Shown piece after piece: positions 60,201 through 64,000 of a stretch of 64,000 bases of DNA (positions are counted from its first letter, which is position 1; every line of letters starts with the position of its first letter). Source of the stretch: Capitulum mitella (Eukaryota > Arthropoda > Thecostraca > Pollicipedomorpha > Pollicipedidae); assembly GCA_030062745.1 (NCBI GenBank), contig CP099839.1:3105001-3169000 (forward strand). Direction: 5' to 3'. A program made the position numbers and the translations under genes. The notes under the pieces were generated by a model. It was not told the origin of the DNA. It did not search any database and saw nothing but the letters and a program-made list of their open reading frames with translations.

Positions 60201-60899
60201 AACACGTCACGTGTAATTCATGATGTGGTCACGAAACGGCCGTGAGTAAGCCTTTGAACACCATGACTAAGCTTGTGACACAAGCCAGTTGTGACGGCGT
60301 CGGTGGAATTGGACATTAGATGGTATGTCGTCATTGTTCGCGTGAGAGCTCCTGCAGCAAAGCTTCGCGTTTCTAAGGCGGAAATATACGCCATCGGAGT
60401 GAAGATGAATGAATCCATTCTGTGGATTTTGGCGAAGTCTGTGTGGAAAACACAGTGTGAACGTAGTGTAGTGTAATAAATGACCTTGTAGAACTGGCGT
60501 AATGTTGATACGCGCCTTTTGTACAAGATTTGCATAGAGCAATTGTGTATGAGAACACGCATACGGTCGTGAAACACAAATGTCTTCAAGACTTCAGACA
60601 AATGTAGGTGGCTGTAGATTGCGTTACCGTTCATCGAGGCACAGCAGAAATGTCTACAGCCAGGGATCGATGCGGCTACATATGCATGATATTGCATTTT
60701 TGATGATTACAATAACAGTGGATTTCGCGTTTGGCGTGGGTAATATGATTTGGGCCTGTGATAACCAAGACGCATAGAGCATCGACCTTCCGAGTGGTCG
60801 ATAACATCTAAACTCACGATGCCATATCAGCACCGTGCCTTTGGGTCCACGAGCTCGGGTGCGCCACATCACACTCACCATTATCACGACCGTCTCCAT
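54253..60899 (-). CDS. Predicted secreted Pro/Gln/Ala-rich protein, nested in an OSBP intron
   Basis: Two coding exons: 60899-60879 (METVVIM, strong start context AGCATGG, perfect donor GTGAGT) and 56598-54253 (after TGTTTCAG). Both meet in phase 0 and give 788 residues. Joined, the N-terminus reads METVVIMMCLLSAAGAA followed by MVGDRPP, a good signal peptide with an Ala-x-Ala cleavage site. The exon 2 frame also stays open into the intron to 56760. The mature protein is low-complexity: Ala/Thr/Pro-rich (to ~residue 370), Gln-rich repeats (QQPYEPPQHEFQQPYQPP), a basic Pro-rich segment (RRPPPRRGF, QKRPRPPFFPPPPRQ), and long Gln/His runs (~510-575). It ends in a more ordered acidic C-terminus (DDVVELVIEYDNDLESIVDD, then LAHQPYYHVAMALYDLTGG). 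No known family was recognised. An extracellular-matrix, cuticle or adhesive role is only a guess. Confidence 0.68.
56599..60878 (-). other. Intron of the nested gene
   Basis: GC-rich and CpG-rich, with a 30-bp minisatellite. Two plus-strand ATG-to-donor stretches occur (57450-57478, ending before GTAAGC; 59124-59156, ending before GTGAGT), but neither has a supported partner exon. Confidence 0.5.
58329..58530 (+). repeat. 30-bp minisatellite
   Basis: About six to seven near-perfect copies of GACGGGGCGTGTGGAGGAGA plus CGGCTGGTCT. The unit is a multiple of three, so periodic peptide frames appear on both strands without evidence of coding. Confidence 0.92.
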
Positions 60900-61141
60900 G
60901 CTGTTGCTCGGGACGCTGTCGGTGGAGCTCTGTTGGCGCACCTCGGCAGCGCTCTGGGCGCGGTGGCCGCGTCTGCCGTCCGGGCGGTCCCCAGTCGGAA
61001 GTCACCGCGTCCGGAGCCGGTGGTCGGCGACTGCGCTCCGAGTCCGTCCGCTCGCCCGCTCGGCCGCCGGAGAAGTCGCCGCCGCCGCCGCCGGCCGCCG
61101 ACGACACGGCAGCGTTTCGGCCGAGCGCGCCGCCTCCTCCT

Positions 61142-61188
<47 letters not shown>
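61142..61188 (-). repeat. CGG trinucleotide repeat upstream of the nested gene
   Basis: About 16 uninterrupted units, CGG on the minus strand, ~243 bases upstream of the nested gene's ATG in CpG-dense DNA. It is therefore likely to be in its 5' UTR or core promoter. Confidence 0.85.
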
Positions 61189-61335
61189 TCGGGCGCACGC
61201 ACCGGGAGCATCGGGGTCAGTCGGGCCCGGCCGGCGCCGCGGGCTAATTGCGGGCTCGGCGCGTGAGGCGTGGCAGGGTCCGTACCGCTGCCGCGGCCGA
61301 GCGCGTGGGCACACATGATCGGGTCTGTGGCGCCC

Positions 61336-61672
61336 GGCCATGCTGTTCCGGGCTGGAACGCGTGATCCGTGCCCGGCTCACACGGTCGGCGGTCCGGGCT
61401 GGACCGCGTGACCCGTGCCCGGCTCACACGGTGGGCGGTCCGGGCTGGACCGCGTGACCCGTGCCCGGCTGACACGGTCGGCGGTCCGGGCTGGAACGCG
61501 TGACCCGTGCCCGGCTCACACGGCCGGCGGTCCGGGCTGGACCGCGTGACCCGTGCCCGGCTCACACGGTCGGCGGTCCGGGCTGGACCGCGTGACCCGT
61601 GCCCGGCTCACACGGTCGGCGGTCCGGGCTGGACCGCGTGACCCGTGCCCGGCTCACACGGTCGGCGGTCCT
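61336..61672 (+). repeat. 46-bp minisatellite
   Basis: About seven copies at a 46-bp period (GCCCGGCTCACACGGTCGGC, GGTCCGGGCTGGACCGCGTG), with scattered substitutions. It lies ~150 bp upstream of the CGG repeat with respect to the nested gene. Confidence 0.93.
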
Positions 61673-62197
61673 CGCAGCTGAAAACCCATGCCAGCCTCAC
61701 AGGTCAGACTAGCTGGGTGTGATTATAGAAAGATGCGATATGAAACCATTTGGTCGTGTTCAGATTAAAAACAGAACAGTTATGACGTTCAACATGTTCA
61801 TTAATGGCGCAGTGCCACATGTGTGTCTGGGGGGTCCGGAATTTAATGGTAATTCAGGGTGTTTGAATGATATTCCTTTCAGCAGCAGCAGCTTAGCAGG
61901 GAGCAGGTGGCTGTTGTTGTTGGAACCAGGCGGTACACGAATGCGCCACGGTAGGACTTGTAGCTTCATTTAATGGCTGACTGATTAAGTGGGCACATTT
62001 CTCTGTTCGCATCATCTATCTTCGTTACATTAGCCATGATGAGGGTAGTTGTCGGTTGTGATGAATATGAAGTACTTAGACAGACGTCAGTTTCGTATGG
62101 GGCCGTTTTGAAGTAACTGTTATCAAGCTTTACCTGTTGTTTCCATTATTGTTATCTTCTCGGGCCTGGCAGTTGGCCTTGATTCGCCCAGCGAACA

Positions 62198-62596
62198 TCA
62201 GAGGCCAAGGCAGAGCATTTTGTGTTGACATGTGTGGAGTGATATTTGTTCGTCCATGCGTTGTGTATCCGTTGTCCAGAACTGTTTTGGCGGGGTTTTC
62301 TTCTTTTTTGCGTCAACGCCAATCATGCGGCCTTTGGATACTGGTGGGAAGATTCTCTTTATCGCCCGCCCAGTCACCGACTGCAGCTCACGTAAAGTAC
62401 TTGGGCTCACAGCGACAAGTAATTCTCCGGGAGATGCGTGGAACGTGGACTCCCTGTGAACGGCTATCAGTCTGTTGGACAGCTCCCGAAACTGTTCACA
62501 CGTCTCAGGCGTTATGTGTTTGGATTCAAGATGCGAAATGGCTGAAGCAGCGACGGCTGAAACTACGAACTCCTTACGCCCAGGCTTCGAGCACAT
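62198..62596 (-). CDS. Unidentified open reading frame, doubtful
   Basis: A 132-codon frame has balanced, protein-like composition (HLESKHITPETCEQFRELSN, then LLVAVSPSTLRELQSV, and a lysine-rich end). No recognised domain, promoter or splice partner. It may be a fragment of a transposon protein. The plus strand is also open here, which lowers confidence. Confidence 0.22.
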   Translation of the reverse strand: MCSKPGRKEFVVSAVAASAISHLESKHITPETCEQFRELSNRLIAVHRESTFHASPGELLVAVSPSTLRELQSVTGRAIKRIFPPVSKGRMIGVDAKKKKTPPKQFWTTDTQRMDEQISLHTCQHKMLCLGL

Positions 62597-63258
62597 TCAC
62601 CTAGCTGGATGATCACTGCGAACATCTGTGTCAAGCCGGCTGGCGGCCCTGCTATATGTTTTAACCACTTGCTTATGCTCGTTCTTAGTTCATAAGTTTG
62701 TGCACCAGCCATGGTATCGTTAAAGGAGCACGTGACGAGAAATAGGTCGGATGAAATCCGGCAAATGATTCAGAAGAATACGTATATCCGTCATATCACG
62801 CCCCTAGGCGGAATGCCGCTGGTAACTTTGCCGTAGCTGAGAATATCATGGTCACACATTGGGGGCAGAGACAAAAAAAGTTTAGATAAAAGCCCAGGGT
62901 ACATTTGGCTTTTCGCGTCGTCCCGGAGAAAATCGTATCTCGGAATGGACTCGGTGCGGGCGGTCATGTGTCATGCGGGCCTTGACACCACGTCACTGAA
63001 AACCTGACGTTCCCGTCGTCCGATTGTGGTTTCCACTGGGGTGCCGTGTGTGCACCAGGTCCGCGCCGCCGTTTGTCACGCGCCCTGGGAAGCTCGTTTC
63101 TCCTGCCAGCCGCGGGTCGCTCGGTACAGAGCCGGTAAAGTGTTCGGCCGCCGGCACATCTACAGCGAGACCCGAGGCGATGTATCGCGGGCGGACGCCG
63201 TGTCGGGGTCAGACGGCCGGGCTCTGACCGGGCGTGACGCGCGTCTGCGGACGGCGAC

Positions 63259-63287
63259 ACCGTCACGTCACGTCACGTCACGTGACG
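63259..63287. repeat. CGTCA pentanucleotide repeat ending in a CACGTG palindrome
   Basis: Four CGTCA units merge into TCACGTGACGG, forming overlapping E-box (CACGTG) and half-CRE (TGACG/CGTCA) sequences in CpG-dense DNA. Confidence 0.7.
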
Positions 63288-64000
63288 GCGAGACGCCTGC
63301 CTCGGCAGCGGTGTGAGTCTGTCCGCCGCTGTCCCCACATTATTCAGGGCGGCCGGCGAGACCGGAGAAACTGGCGACGGTCAGCGCTGGACCGCAGCCC
63401 GGCCCCCGCCGCCACCCGAGGGGGACGCCCCGGACCGCCCGGACCGACCCGGGGTGTCGGCGCGATGTCGGCTGTGTCGTGTCACAGGTCGGCTGTGCCG
63501 CTGGGGACGTGAGGTGCCGCTGCCGCGCGCTGCCCGGCCGCCAGACGGCCGCCGCTCCCGGACTCCAAGTGAGACGCCGCGCGTCTCAGTGAAGTCGACC
63601 GAGAACAATGCCCAATCGCTTCCGGATGGGATCCGGCCGCGGGGCCAGAAAGAACGGACGGACAGGTCCAGGTCTCGGTACTTGTGACCCGGGCGTCTGC
63701 GTTTCACCCGAGGCCGGCCGACCGGGGCGGCTCTTCTCTATTAAATCGACACGTACGGCGCGCACGGACAGGGCGCCCCGCGGCACGGAACCGCCCATTT
63801 GTTCTCGGAGAGCGCCGGCCAGGAAGCGTGAATGTGATGGATCCGAGCCGGGTTTGAATGCGCCGTCGGTCCGCTGCGCCTGCATGCTGGCAGTTTCTCT
63901 GTTTTGGAAATGTCGAGGAAAACCCATGGTTCCCGTCGAACCGGCCGTGGCGCCTGCTGTGCTGCGTGCCTTTCGGTGGAACGGAAGGCAAATGACTGAT

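Larger units (their letters stand above)
61673..64000. other. Right-end stretch, still inside the OSBP intron by inference
   Basis: No OSBP exon was found. The left half is mixed composition and the right half (from ~62940) is CpG-dense. It contains one doubtful minus-strand frame and a CGTCA microsatellite. Confidence 0.5.

Noticed and set aside
60814-61341. Minus-strand frame with a poly-Gly tract
   Set aside because: Poly-Gly comes from the CGG repeat. The real start of the nested gene at 60899 is in a better context with an adjoining donor.
1-64000. Bacterial-type systems, CRISPR arrays or proviruses
   Set aside because: Spliced eukaryotic genes throughout. The tandem repeats are direct minisatellites without spacers, and no integrase, reverse transcriptase or capsid motifs were seen.

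Overview
The window is animal nuclear DNA, most likely from an arthropod and possibly a crustacean. It has GT-AG introns, tRNA-derived SINEs, a block of the arthropod telomere pentamer (TTAGG/CCTAA), very GC-rich third codon positions, and conserved metazoan gene families. I cannot name the species. No bacterial, CRISPR or viral features were seen.

Layout. (1) 1-1281, minus: 5' end of a mitochondrial rRNA 2'-O-methyltransferase of the MRM1 type, running off the left edge. (2) 1282-5269: spacer between two divergent genes, with a foldback repeat whose loop carries telomeric repeats. (3) 5270-6343, plus: METTL6, a tRNA-Ser m3C32 methyltransferase, in two exons. (4) 6999-13293, plus: a gene of at least 12 supported small exons whose product I do not recognise. 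(5) 13294-18079: spacer with SINEs. (6) 18080-24476, plus: a membrane-anchored armadillo-repeat protein of the ARMC10 type. Its nine exons total exactly 450 codons. (7) 24477-33333: spacer plus a strikingly CpG-poor tract. (8) 33396 to beyond the right edge, plus: oxysterol-binding protein OSBP, with nine exons visible covering the PH domain, coiled coil, FFAT-like motif and the start of the sterol-binding domain. (9) 60899-54253, minus: a two-exon gene nested in a long OSBP intron. It encodes a predicted secreted Pro/Gln/Ala-rich protein whose signal peptide is split across a 4.3-kb intron, with a CGG repeat just upstream of its start codon.

The genes do not form a functional cluster. Two handle RNA methylation (MRM1, METTL6), and two act at mitochondrial or ER-Golgi membranes (ARMC10, OSBP).

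Three patterns cut across genes. CpG is strongly depleted around the 5' ends of the five plus- or minus-strand housekeeping-type genes and normal to abundant in their 3' parts, as expected from germline methylation focused on gene starts. Three exon boundaries carry tandem duplications of the splice site itself. METTL6 and OSBP each contain a one-base insertion that breaks an otherwise conserved reading frame, which points to base-level assembly errors or recent mutations.
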